Source of the DNA: Grammothele lineata
Taxonomy: Eukaryota; Basidiomycota; Agaricomycetes; Polyporales; Polyporaceae
Direction of reading: 5' to 3'
Length of the DNA stretch: 64,000 bases
Assembly (NCBI GenBank): GCA_002150815.3
Contig: NDFF03000040.1
Span: 434,001 to 498,000, forward strand
The notes beneath the pieces are model-generated. The model did no database searches and was not told the origin of the DNA. It worked only from the letters and a program-made list of their open reading frames with translations. The position numbers and the translations under genes were made by a program. Numbering within the stretch: the stretch's first letter is position 1; each line of letters starts with the position of its first letter. Of this stretch, positions 8,963 to 20,532 are shown in pieces.

Positions 8963-11760
8963 CTAAAGCGACGCGGCCGGGTTATCGAGGACATGAAGCA
9001 TTGGATCGATATCCATGGCTACTGCCTGAGCTCTGCCAGTAGCAGTCACGATAGGGAGTACAGGTTGTTGTGGGGGAGTTGCATGATCCCGACCACATGC
9101 ATGCTTCAGGTAGTCGTCTAGCATTTTCCCGTAATGGACTACGGGTAGATATGTTCAAGAGGGTTTACCGCGTCGCTAGAAGTTGGTGATACTACACTCA
9201 CCGGCATGAGGGACGGTGTCTCCTACACCACTAATCACAGACCTACAGAATCATGGTCAGAAACAAGAAGATACGATTATGGATACAGAGACGTGCCTAA
9301 TAAAGTCGATCTCCGTCTGCAGGATCGCGACATGCTGTTCGCTGTTTGCTTCCAAAGCTGCACGCATGAAACGGATTAAGACGCGCCCAGCAGCGAACCA
9401 GCACACCTAGGGGTAGACATATGAGCTGAACCGAGCACAGATCTGGACGAGTATATATACCATGGGAAGAACTCCAAGTAATGCAAGATTATGGCTGGTC
9501 GAATACGCCTCGTGCAGAAGGTTCAAGATTGCCCGGGCAGCTGTAAGGATCTTGCAAGATGAGACGCAAGCGTCTGCGCCAATGTTTGCGCGCCCCTCAT
9601 GGAGAATGATTGTCGCACTGGGTGTTATGTAGCTTCTCAGAACCAAATGTATTGATAACAGGGACAGTTCACTCACAAATGCGCATTCGAGATGGCCGTA
9701 AGGAGTGAAGGATCGGCAATTACACCATTTACAACAGGATTCTTGCAATGTGGGGGTAGGTTGTTGAGGAAAGCGGCGATCGACCGATCAAGTTCTTTGA
9801 AGGCCGGTACAGTCAACATGAACAGTTTCGCCGGATGCCCCTCTGGGAGGTTGGGCAGATAATTGGGGTCCCCAAGGTGACGTTTGACCTTATAGCGGCC
9901 ATTAAACGTTTTGACTCGAGACAGTAGCATCGCTGATTTGACCTGCAATCCGAATGAATCAATGTGCTCATTATGTGTCTCAACGACTTTTGGGTCGTGA
10001 GACCATTGTCTCTGGTCGGGGGTAACTAGTTCCTGTTAGTACTCATGAGCACACGGTCACAACAGCAACAATATGATAAATGTACCCCAGCTTCGAAGCT
10101 CTCGCGCCGAACTGGCAACATCTGACAGAGATCTTCATCGTCCAAGAACATCGCAAAGTTGTTCATCGCGGCGAAGTGCCTTTCCATCAGGTATGCTGAA
10201 GGGATGTGAGCACCCGCCTAGTGCGACTACATAGAAGAGCCTACCAATCCAGAACGCATTTCTACGCATTTCATCTTCATAGGCATTTTCCGCGGCCTGG
10301 ATGAGGGACGAACTGGCTGTGTTTGAGGTTGACAAACCATCGAAGGGAGGGCAGACGTTGAGTCCACAAGCAATCGCGTATCGCATCGACGTAGAGAACG
10401 CGATACAGGCCTATCACAATCTCAATGATTGTTCAACCGCAATAGGTTCCCTTCCTCACCTCTGGCCACCTAGGGGGTATTGTAGATATAAACATCGCGC
10501 AGATTATTAGAACAATCTCCACTTACCGCGCATTGTACCAGTACCAGGTTGCTAATACCACCTGGGCTGAATAATAAGCGTCAACCGAGATTTCTCAGCC
10601 GCTTTGGAGTCATTCCGTACATACCTTGCAAACAGCCGAAGAGGTCCGGGGATGCTCGCATGGACATGTCAAGGGACTCCTTTGCAGCCTTAATCTGCAA
10701 TTCCGCGAACGCGTTCCCGAATCCATCTACAAACGTAAATCCTGCGCCTTGTCAATGAGGAGGTGGCGCGAGACCAAAGTACGTACCCGATGAAGAAGCG
10801 CCCTCAGGCACGTACATACTTCCAAGAGCGCACATGGCATGGAGGACGGCGGGCGCTGGGAATTTCGGATGGGTGGTCGGTAGCGAGAGAAGAGTCATGA
10901 ATGATGGCATGTGGAATAATCGTCCAGAGAGTGGTATGAATGCAAAGAAAGCCTCGACCCTGCGGACATCAGTGACGATTGACTTCGGCGATGTAAATTT
11001 GAGCTTACAGTTGGCGAAGTACCACAACATTGGGCAGATTACGAGGCCACGAAGGATCGCCGATGTCGAGCCCCCAGCTTTTCGGGTACGTCGGAGTGTG
11101 CTGTGGCCCGAAATGATTGGATATCGGGTCAAACGAGCTTCCTATGAGCGAAGCGACCCCCGCCAGCTCATCGAGTGCGGAGGATGGGAATGGGCTCGCC
11201 GGTACTTGCGAGCCATCGTGGAATCCAAAATTGTCACTGAGCCCTGAGAGCAGCGACGAACCGAAGAAGTCGTCGACGGACCCAGTGTGGGACTGATTTG
11301 CAGATAGAGCCTGGTCCTTCTCCTTGAGAAGGGCTTCGAGCTCAGCTATCGGAAAATCAGCGATAATAGTTGCGTAAATATTCAAAGGCTTGCCTATTCT
11401 GTTCTCCAACACCTCTGATCTGTTGTTCTTTGGTTCCTGTGTGTCCGCGACGGAGAGCTCAGGCACTAAGAGGCAGCTACGGATGAGTATGAATATAGCA
11501 TGGGCACGTTCATAGGCTCACGATCATCAAATGTACACTCAGGATGAGGCGGTATTTCTGTGCCAGGGGCCGCATGCGCGACAGAGTACGCATGGGAGCG
11601 TTTACAGGTTGAACAAGGTCGCTTGGCGTCGCTGGTGGCGAGACAAGCGCCGGTGAGCGAGCAAGGCTCGGGCATCGGGCATCGGGCATCCGAAGCCGAA
11701 GTATGTACTACATACCATTTCTGCGACGTAGTACGATGGTCAGAATGGACGTGAACGATG
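8963..11760 (-). CDS. Zn2Cys6 transcription factor with fungal-specific TF domain; 5' end unresolved
   Basis: A fungal transcription factor of the binuclear zinc cluster class. The cluster exon reads KCDAKRPCSTCKRSH and then, after the long spacing typical of a basidiomycete subfamily, HPECTFDD. A leucine-rich dimerisation helix follows (LENRI-AELEALLKEK). The fungal-specific domain is clear: FFAFIPLSGRLFHMPSF, HPKFPAPAVLHAMCALGSMY, EMRRNAFWIGRLFY, FNGRYKVKRHLGDP and HEGRANIGADA. The C-terminus runs HYGKMLDDYLKHACG and stops at 8963. Two introns appear to use GC donors (11346-11393 and 9243-9296). Upstream of KCD the only open frame gives HSDHRTTSQKC: His where the first two Cys should be, and no start codon. 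The 5' boundary given is therefore only the visible limit. Confidence 0.78.
11669..11689. repeat. Three tandem copies of a 7-base unit (CGGGCAT)
   Basis: Perfect 3 x 7-base tandem repeat inside the intron that splits the zinc-cluster coding region of the transcription factor. Copy number probably varies between strains. Confidence 0.8.
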
Positions 11761-12945
11761 CTACGAGCTATATAGCACCTACAAGTTTACGGCGTCGGCA
11801 TTGATGGCATGCCTGTGCACGTAAGGAGTCTCAGTGGATTAATATGGTTGTTGGGCTGGAGAGGAAATTGCGCGTGCCTGGTTCCGCCGCAACACCTGTG
11901 GGTTCTGAAACGGAGCAGAGGAGACCCTGGCAGAAGCAGGAGAGGACGTCGAAGGAGCCTTGGGCATATCCTTTATGATGAAAGAGGGGGAACAGGGTTG
12001 ATGACCGTTAAGACGAGGTTCTAGTTAAGAGCGATCGCGAGCAGCTGACAAACGCGCCTGAAGCAACTACAACCGGTTGAGGCGAGTGTTACGTTCTCGA
12101 TTGACGCCCCAAGCACGGCTGCTGCTGAATTTCACCAACGTGCCTTTCAAGTTGACGGCAACTCCGAGTGAGCGGAGGACGCTAGGCAAGCACATCCTTC
12201 GTAAACGTATGCACGGCTACCTGGCCCGTAAAACCCGGAACAGTGACGGGTAGACGACGAAGATGGGTGATATAGATAACCTCTCAAATCGAGATGCGTC
12301 CAAGATGCGTCCTGGTTCATCTATAGCACCTATCTCGGTCCAATAGCTCCTCGGCCGTATCGGCTAGCGTTGAGCATCAGATATGTCGGCCCTGATTTAC
12401 ATACGTCGTAGTACTTAGCGGTCGTTAGTTTCGCAGAGTCGCCAGGCTTCCATCGACCAAGATCCAACTCTATACACAAAGGCATGGTTGCCTACAGGGA
12501 GATCGACTCGGAAGTACGACGCATTCGCCAAGGTGACTTCCGCCGCGTTTCTCCTGCTGGTCACAAGTTACCAGACGTTAACGGCGGAATTAGACATGCA
12601 TATGTAGAGCACTGGTAGTCAGACCCGCAGTGGGGTGGCGGGGGTTGGTAGCAGGCCGCGGGGGGGCTGAGGACCGCGGCGGCCGGTTGCGGGATGGCCG
12701 AGCCTCCGTCGGCGACTTATCTCGGCTGAGCCGGACGGAACGGCGGACGTCCTCCTCCCAGCTGCGGCATTGGGAGCGCAAGCCATGTCCTCCGCCCAGG
12801 ACCGCCCTCGACGCCCCCGTTCTCACGTCCGGAATATATTTGTGCTCCATCCTCGATACCCATTCGTCCGACCCCCCGCACAGATCCCCGTCTTCGTCCA
12901 CGCGTCGCGCACCGAGCCCGCTCCCCACAGCATCGCAGGCAATAT
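11761..12945. other. Intergenic region upstream of the Zn2Cys6 and GGT genes
   Basis: About 1.2 kb between divergent genes. It may contain the missing 5' exon of the transcription factor. A short direct repeat, AGATGCGTCC twice, lies at 12292-12312. The last 350 bases are GC-rich and open in several frames, but no frame resembles a known protein and I treat it as GGT promoter and leader. Confidence 0.5.
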
Positions 12946-15405
12946 ATGGGCTCCGCCGAGTCTGTCCAGAAGACCCCAGCACACACGATGAAGATCGATT
13001 GGAGTAAAGTCGAGCAGCCCGACATCGTCTTCCAGCGATTCCCAAGCCGCAGATCGGTCGTCTACGGTACAAAGGGTGTCGTCGCAGCCTCGCAGCCTCT
13101 TGCGGTCGAGGCTGGCCTGGAGATCCTCAGGAAGGGGGGCAACGCAGGCGCGTGTCTGCGTATCTTGTGACATCATCTTCAACCTCACGCCAGGCCCATC
13201 GCGGACCCCACAGCCGATGCGGCCGTGGCCACTTCTGCTGCCTTGAACGTTACCGAACCAAGCTGCTGTGGTATTGGCGGGTGAGTTGTCGTCGTCTGGT
13301 TCAATGTTATGTCTACGAATGGTTATGTCGATAAATACAGAGACGCCTTCTGTTTGTTCTACGATGCTCAGGCAAAATCCGTCAAGGCTTTAAACGGCTC
13401 GGGACATTCACCTGCTAGCCTGACCATCGACCATGTCCGCAGTCAAGGTCTTACAGGCAATAAGATTCCCGCAACAAACATTAATTCTGTGACCGTGCCC
13501 GGTACGTAACTCGCATCTGGACGCTGCGTATATTGTATCTGATGTTGTTTGTAGGGTGCGCTGCCGCATGGGTCGATACTGTGGAGAAATTGGGCAGCGG
13601 TAAGCTGACCTTGGAAGAGATTCTCGAGCCTGCGATCAGGCTTGCAGAGGAAGGGTATGTCCAGTCAGTCCGGCGTGGATATTGGGATGGCGCACTCAGC
13701 TTTTCATGTTGCAGCTTCCCTGTATCTGAGATCAATAGTTTTGCGTATCAACGCTCTTACGAGCTCATCAAGAACGCGTCTCCCAATGGAGACGAGATGT
13801 TGCTGGATGGAAAAGCGCCTCTCCCGGGGCAGTTCATGACTCTGTCGAATCTCGGCAAGACGTTCCGCGAGGTGGCCAAGAACGGTAAGGACGGCTTTTA
13901 CAAGGGCCGCGTCGCCGAAGCCATCGTCGAACTTGTTCAAAGCAAGGGTGGCGTTATGACACTCGAGGATCTCGCCAACCATTCTACGACCTTTGTTGAG
14001 CCCGTCAAGTACATCTTTAATGATGAGGTCACTGTATTTGAGGTACATCGTGATCTAGCGGGTATATGGTGTTCTTCGACTGATCATGAGACAGTGCCCA
14101 CCCAACGGACAGGGCATTACTGCTCTCCTTGCTCTTGGTATCCTGGACAACCTCGTGGCATCCGGAAAGGTCGGCTCTATCCTCGAGATGGAACACAACT
14201 CTCCCGAATACTTGCATGTCCTTGTTGAAGCTATGAGGTGAATGCGTACATGTCTAACATTTGGGAGTGTGACTGATGATCGGGTCTCCAGGCTTGCGTT
14301 TGCAGGTAAATCCGTTCCTCTATCTCGTGTTCCTTGCAAATAAACATGTCTTCGATCGTGCGCAGACAGTCAACACTACGTTACCGACCCAGACTTTAGT
14401 AAGATCCCTCTCGCTGAGCTGTTGAGCAAGGCAGGCTTTTCTTTCACGGGTTCTAAACACATCGTGGTGACCATTTGACCAGGAATACCTCTCTTCGCGC
14501 GCTCAGCTAATCGACCCGAAAAAATCAAACCCGAATGTTGTACATGTAAGAATATCCACTTCCGTGACCCGCAGGGTATTCTCATTCTCATGCGCATACA
14601 CCAGGGTAATCCTGTCCACTCATCAGATACTGTCTACTTCACTGTTTCAGACCAATGGGGCAACGCCTGCAGCTACATTCAAAGTAACTACGCAGGTCAG
14701 AAGAGTTCCGTTTTTCATGCGTCCCTATGCTTACGCATATTTTCTAGGATTCGGTACCGGAGGTATGTCGCTCGAGCATACCTTGTGAAACTATAGGTAA
14801 TGATGTTTCTGCAGCCGTTCCGAAAGGTTGCGGTTTCACCCTCCAGAACCGCGGTTCCAACTTCAACTTAACCCCCGGTCATGCTAACGTGCTCGAGGGC
14901 GGCAAGCGGCCGTACCACACCATTATCCCCGCAATGGCAACGCGCGGCGACGAACTCTTCCTCAGCTACGGCGTCATGGGCGGCTTCATGCAGCCGCAGG
15001 GCCACGTGCAGGTGCTGCTCAACATCCTTCGTGGCTTCGGCGTGCAGGCCGCGCTCGATGCGCCACGCTTCTGCATCTCTGCCGGTAGTCCTGAGACTGA
15101 GGGTGCGGGCACCGGTACCTCAGGAGACATCAACAGCGAAGTCTACTTCGAGGAAGGCATCCCTGAGGGTGTCGTTCAGAAGCTACTGGGTGTGTCATCC
15201 TGGTTGTATCTTTCCTTGTGGATGCTAATTTTTGAACGCTGGAATATTAGCGATGGGTCATGACGCGCGCATCGCGACTGGCCTGAAGAGGAGCCTCTTT
15301 GGCCGTGGCCAAGTTATCCAGAAACTCAACGACAGGTCCGGCAAGACTGTCTGGGCTGCCGGTTCAGACCCGCGCGCAGATGGCCATGCTGTGGCTCAGA
15401 TCTGA
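12946..15405 (+). CDS. Gamma-glutamyltranspeptidase-like hydrolase, YwrD type
   Basis: An Ntn-hydrolase of the gamma-glutamyltranspeptidase family, predicted to cleave gamma-glutamyl bonds as in glutathione. Conserved blocks: [118 protein letters not shown] and [12 protein letters not shown]. The Thr in DTVYF aligns with the catalytic N-terminal Thr of the mature small subunit. The wording of these blocks matches the YwrD-like branch better than secreted GGT. No signal peptide or membrane anchor is evident, so a soluble enzyme is likely. There are many short introns; one (14431-14482) begins with GC. A second in-frame Met (MKIDWSK, 12988) could be the true start. The C-terminus ([16 protein letters not shown]) is complete. 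Confidence 0.9.
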
Positions 15406-15660
15406 GTTGCGGGCATAACCCGCTAATGAATGCCATGCCGAGGATGAGTAACCGGTAGGATTTCGAAGAACGTTATTAAGGCCACACACCCCGTATGGGA
15501 GGTATACAGGACAATAAACGTGTATGCAAATGTACTACAATATACGAAGTCCAGTGTCTTCACACATAAAACTATGATATACGACAGCAACAGACTAGAT
15601 GATGAAAAGTCATATACTGCCCTGCCCGGCGCTTCCTCTGGCCGCGCACATCCGTCCAAT

Positions 15661-17241
15661 TCACATCCACCTGCCCCGCTGGCGCTCACTACCCTGCATA
15701 CTCTTCAGTCGATATTCACGTAGCTCCTTGGTACTGTCGGGGCCAGTAATTCGTCCCCAGCCGGCAAGGGGCACAATAAGCGCCGTAGCATTGTCATCGC
15801 TGCCCATGTCCTCAGCAAATGTCAAGATACGCTCAGCAGCGTGCTTGGGAGAAACCGCGCCGCGGGCGAGGTCTGATACCTCTTCGTCTGACACGACGGA
15901 CGAGACGCCATCAGAAATAAGAGTGATGTGGGACCATTTTGGGCCTGCGAGAGAAAGTGTTAAGCTACGAGGGACGACTCCTGTGAGGACTGGACATACC
16001 TTCGAGGATCATGCTCCGCACTTCGGGCTCGGGCGTAACGCCGAACGGTTTGTACTTCAGGTCGCCGAGGCAGCGGGTATTGGCTAAAGCTCCCATCCAC
16101 CTTCCGGATGGCGTCGTCGAAAGATACACGCAGATTCACGGGGGAGCGTGCTTACCTGACTTCGCCAAACGAGTCCATGGTCAAGCCCCCCATCATCCGG
16201 CGTAGTCGAGAGGATTCAACGCGTGCATCCGCATGATGATTTTCTGTCATCGGCGTCACTCTTCCCGCGTTTGTTGAAGTGAGCAGTACCCGTGTATCCC
16301 TGCCGCACCGGATGAGGAAAGGGAGATTACCGTATCCTGAAGAGAGAACTCGCCCAACATGTACAACAGATAATGCTACACGATTTGCTTGGAAGAACCC
16401 GCTGTTGTCAAGAGACTTGAGCAGAACCACCGACGCCGTCGCACCACATTCTTTGACCTCCTTTTCCTCGGAGAGAATCTTGTCCACCTATGCCAGGCTT
16501 ACGCTCGGAACACTGAGCGATCGAAGGTCACGGAGGGAGCTCACCTCGAAGAATGCGAGTGTAGCTCTGGCCTCCAAATCCAAGTCTTGTTCAAACTCGG
16601 GCGCACTCGGATCCAACCATGACCGCAGTGCGCCTCCGTTGAATCGCCTGAAGTACCCGCCCAGCTCCTTCGCCCACGCATACACCTCTGGAACCTGTGA
16701 CTTGTGCACGTTTTCAAAGAGACCGTGGAGCTCCTGCCGTAAGAACTGTGATACGGTAGATCCACCATGTCCGTCGTAGATGCCCACGAAGAGGACTTGG
16801 CGGGCCAGTGGCGGGGGTAATGTGGAGGGATCCCAGTCGACGCCATGCATCCTCTTGAAGCTTTGACGGAGCTCCCTAGGATCAAGGGACAGCCCGGCAT
16901 ACGCGAAGAAGTCCTCCTGCTGTCTTTTGACAGATTCAGGATGATCCATCTCAGTCTAATGCGACCAACGGCAGTCGGGATACAGAAACTGGTGCACACA
17001 CCTCCGTTCGCCTCTGGAGTTCGCCGTGCCAATGAAATTAGGGTTGTTGAGATGTAACCGAGCGGCTCCGCCTCCTATCCCAGGATATATGGTATGAGAT
17101 AATGGACTTCGCGACGATGAAAAGAGTACCTGGTGTTGTGATGCGGATATAGTCATGGTAAAGGGCGCGAGGCTGAGAACGCGAGGAGCGGGATACAGAC
17201 CGGAGGAACGACGGTGACCGAGACTGTAGAGTGAACGCCAT
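15661..17241 (-). CDS. PTC6: Mitochondrial PP2C-type protein phosphatase, Ptc6-like
   Basis: A metal-dependent Ser/Thr phosphatase (PPM/PP2C). The first exon, MAFTLQSRSPSFLRSVSRSS, is a basic, Ser-rich presequence without acids, suggesting mitochondrial import. Catalytic motifs are in order: YDGHGG (metal-binding Asp), ECGATASVVLL, SVVHVGDTRVLLT, ENHHADARVESSRL, TLISDGVSSVVSDEE and SDDNATALIV (final metal ligand). The ENHHA and ARVESSRL blocks and the N-terminal extension resemble yeast Ptc6, which acts on mitochondrial targets such as pyruvate dehydrogenase and influences mitophagy. The next gene upstream is the mitochondrial protease gene AFG3, on the same strand. The phosphatase class is certain; orthology to Ptc6 rather than another mitochondrial PP2C is inferred. 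Confidence 0.85.
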
Positions 17242-17613
17242 CCAAAGAGGAAATGGCTGCCACAGTGCACATTTGATGTTGTCTTGACGAGCGATAGCGA
17301 GATGAGGGAGCGGGATGAGTGCTAGTAATCGGGATCGTTCGGGGAGCTGATCCCTCCGAAATGCACGGTATAAGCATCTAGCGGGTAGGGACGGCCCGAG
17401 ACCCTAACCTTGCCTTCCCACTAGAGAAGATCATACAATGAGTAAACCTTGAGAGCGTCTCGATGCACGCAAACAGCTAAGACGATAGATGAACGTGTCG
17501 GATTAATGTGAGCAGAGTTGGTGTAAAGTAGGTACAATTGCGAGTATGATATGCCCGGTGCGAGTAGCTCCCAGTCAGTAGATCCCAACGACATCGACGC
17601 ATATGAGAGTGCT
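17242..17613. other. Intergenic region between PTC6 and AFG3
   Basis: Promoter of the phosphatase gene plus the 3' flank of AFG3. No convincing coding sequence or repeat was seen. Confidence 0.6.
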
Positions 17614-20186
17614 CTATAGCTGTGTGTCATCTATACGTTTCGCGGCAGGTGCCGGGTCTGGTGTAGGCCCCGAAGGAGGACTCGTATCGGTATCGACGCT
17701 CTCCAACGGTGGAGGCGCACTTCGTTCCTGGCTGTTCTCCTCAAGCCACTTGTCCATCGCGTCTTTGCGGTTGGCAAACGGTCTGCGACCAAGTAACTCA
17801 ATCATGTCCTCGCTAAATCATGAGTCAGTAAAGAGGGCGATGAAGTTTCGGAGCCAACGAACCGAGTGATGACCTCCTTCTCAAGAAGTAGCTTCGCAAC
17901 CTTCTCCACATCCGCCTTGTGCTTGGTCAGAAGATCTCTTGTCCGTTGGTGTGCATGCCTATAGTTTAATGAGCAAATGACTAGGGGCAGTGAAGCAATG
18001 TGACCTACACAATCATCTTGCGCACTTCCTCATCCAGCATTTCAGCGGTCTTCTCGCTGAACGGCTTGACCAATGATTCCTGCGTTGCGTTGGCACCCCC
18101 ATAGCTGACAGGCCCGACAACGTCGTTCATGCCGTAGTTGGCGACGGCCTCAAAGGCGATTTTGGTAATCTTCTGGAGGTCGTCCTGCGCGCCCGTCGTG
18201 ACATTTTCAACACCAAAGAATATCTCTTCGGAAACGCGTCCACCAAGGGTCATACATATCCGGTCGAGCATTTGAGGGGTCGAGAGTAGGTACCGATCGG
18301 GGGGCAAATACTGCGGGATCCGGGATGTCAATCGAAGCAACCACAAGTGGTGTTAGAAAAAATACCTTCGCATATCCGAGCGCACCGACCCCGCGAGGGA
18401 TAATGCTGACCTTCAACAGAGGGTCCGCATGTTCCAAGAACCAACCACAGATGGCATGACCAGCTTCATGATATGCAACCGTCTTCTTCTCCTCAGGGCT
18501 GAGCAACCTGCTCTTCCTCTCCAGGCCGACGATGACACGCTCGATTGCGGCTTCAAAGTCGTCCTCCGTCACAGACTCATTTCCAACGCGCGCGGCGTGC
18601 AATGCAGCTTCATTGCAAACGTTCGCGACGTCGGCACCCGAGAAGCCAGGCGTGAGCACGGCCAACTTCTCTGCAAACCTCTCGACATCAGGGAGCGTGT
18701 CGGAGAGACGGAGGGGTTTGAGGTGAACCATGAAGATACCCCTGCGGCCGTTGACATCGGGGCGGTCGATGGCAATGTGCCGGTCGAAGCGGCCGGGGCG
18801 CATGAGGGCGGAGTCGAGGACATCGGGACGGTTCGTGCCGGCAAGAACGACGACATGCTCTTGAGTACCAAAACCGTCCATTTCGACGAGGAGCTGGTTG
18901 AGCGTCTGTTCGCGCTCGTCGTTACCACCGAAGCTCTTGCCCTTTCCGCGGGACTTGCCAATGGCGTCGATCTCGTCGATGAAAATGATCGACGGGGCGT
19001 TCTTCTTCGCGGTCGCGAACAGGTCGCGCACGCGAGAGGAGCCGACACCGACGAAGAGCTCTACGAACTCGGAGCCGGATACAGAGTAGAATGGCACGCC
19101 AGCCTCGCCCGCGGTAGCCTTTGCGAGAAGGGTCTTGCCCGTACCGGGAGGACCAGAGAGAATGGCACCGCGAGGGATCTTCGCGCCTAGTCGCTCGTAT
19201 CGGGAAGGCTCCTTGAGGAAAGAGACAAACTCCATGATCTCCACCTTCGCCTCGTCCATACCAGCAATGTCGGCGAAGCGAACACGAACGTCGGTCTCGT
19301 TGTTGAAACGCTTCGCCCTGCTCTTGCCCACATTGAAGATTCCGCCACCCCCACCACCCGCGCCACCTGCACGACGCGAGAGCCAAATCATGATACCTGC
19401 GAAGAGGAGCGTGGGGCCGAAACTGAGGAGGTAATTGAAAGTGGAAACCTCCTCGTGGTAAGACACAGGGATGCGTTCGCTGTTGGGAATGCCTAGCTCA
19501 TTCTGCGCCTCGTCAAGCTTACGCTCGAATGCTTCCACCGAGCCGATGGAGAAGTAGTAATCCCCTCCCCCCGCCGGAGCTGTCGGGTACATCGCACCCG
19601 TAGCATTCGAATGGAGCTTGACGCGAACCCTGGTACGATTGATGACAGTTAGACTGTCGACAAGACCCTTGTCGAGGAACGCGGTACGAAACTCCTGCCA
19701 TGTGATCTCACGAGCAGAAGGGTAGGACGATGAAGAGAGGGCGAAGAAGATGGCGGCAGTAGTTGCAAGGAGGGCGAGCTGATTTGGATTGAACGGATTG
19801 TTATTCGGAGACTCCTGCTGTTTGCGCCTCGACTGTTCGTCCTGCTTTTGCTCCCGTTTGGGCTCCTCCTTTTGCGTACCCTTAGGGGCATCCTCGCGCT
19901 GGGCTTGCTGCTGCTGATGATATCGTTGAAAGAAGCCTTCTAGACCAGTGAGGGAGTCCTGTTTCTGTTTGACATCCTTTCCCTCTTTCTTGTTCTCCAG
20001 CTGGCTGTCCTGGCCCTTCTGTGCGTTGTCCGCGCCGGACTGAGAGTCCTGTGGAGGCTTCGGGTCCGATGGAGGGGGGCGGTCGGCGGGGGACGTGTAG
20101 AAACGCGGGAAACGAGGGGCAAAGACGGGCGCAGCCCGTCGCCTTGCGAGCGCGGCCGCCTGGCGGGGAACAGAGCGAGTGAACAT
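17614..20186 (-). CDS. AFG3: m-AAA protease subunit Afg3 (FtsH family)
   Basis: ATP-dependent zinc metalloprotease of the mitochondrial inner membrane, which removes misfolded membrane proteins and matures imported ones. The N-terminus ([19 protein letters not shown]...FYTS) is a mitochondrial presequence, followed by a Gln/Lys-rich linker and two membrane spans around a small intermembrane domain. The AAA module has [13 protein letters not shown] (Walker A), [11 protein letters not shown] (Walker B) and [15 protein letters not shown] (second region of homology). The protease has the zinc motif HEAGH and [12 protein letters not shown] with the third ligand Asp. Introns sit at 18311-18365, just after GYAK, and further on around VRKMIV-HAHQ and ITR-EDMIEL. 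The tail ends in a Pro/Ser-rich segment. Length and domains are complete. Closer to Afg3 than Yta12 by overall wording, though that choice is less sure. Confidence 0.94.
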
Positions 20187-20532
20187 GAGAGGCGGAAGAG
20201 GATGTGGGCGGGCCAGATGGCGGAGACCCGGCTTGCGCAGAATCGTCAGAGACCGGGACGCGCGTGGGATGACTAAATCAATCGGCCCCTAGCCTGGGGT
20301 TACACCGATGCCGCACATGATCGTAATCGCTCCCGCCGCGTCCTCCTACTAAGTACTTACATAGGCCGAGCTGGAGCCGCTAGACGCGTCATACGCTGGG
20401 CCCCAGATGATCGCACCATCCCATAGACATCCAACGACGGCTGCCTAAGCCACGTACCGGTACCGTCGTCCGTCATTGTGTACGGATCTACAGACGTCGA
20501 GCTATAGCTATGTAACATTCATCCCTGTCGCC
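20187..20532. other. Intergenic region, AFG3 promoter and permease 3' flank
   Basis: 346 bases of GC-rich sequence upstream of AFG3. No gene or repeat was seen. Confidence 0.6.
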
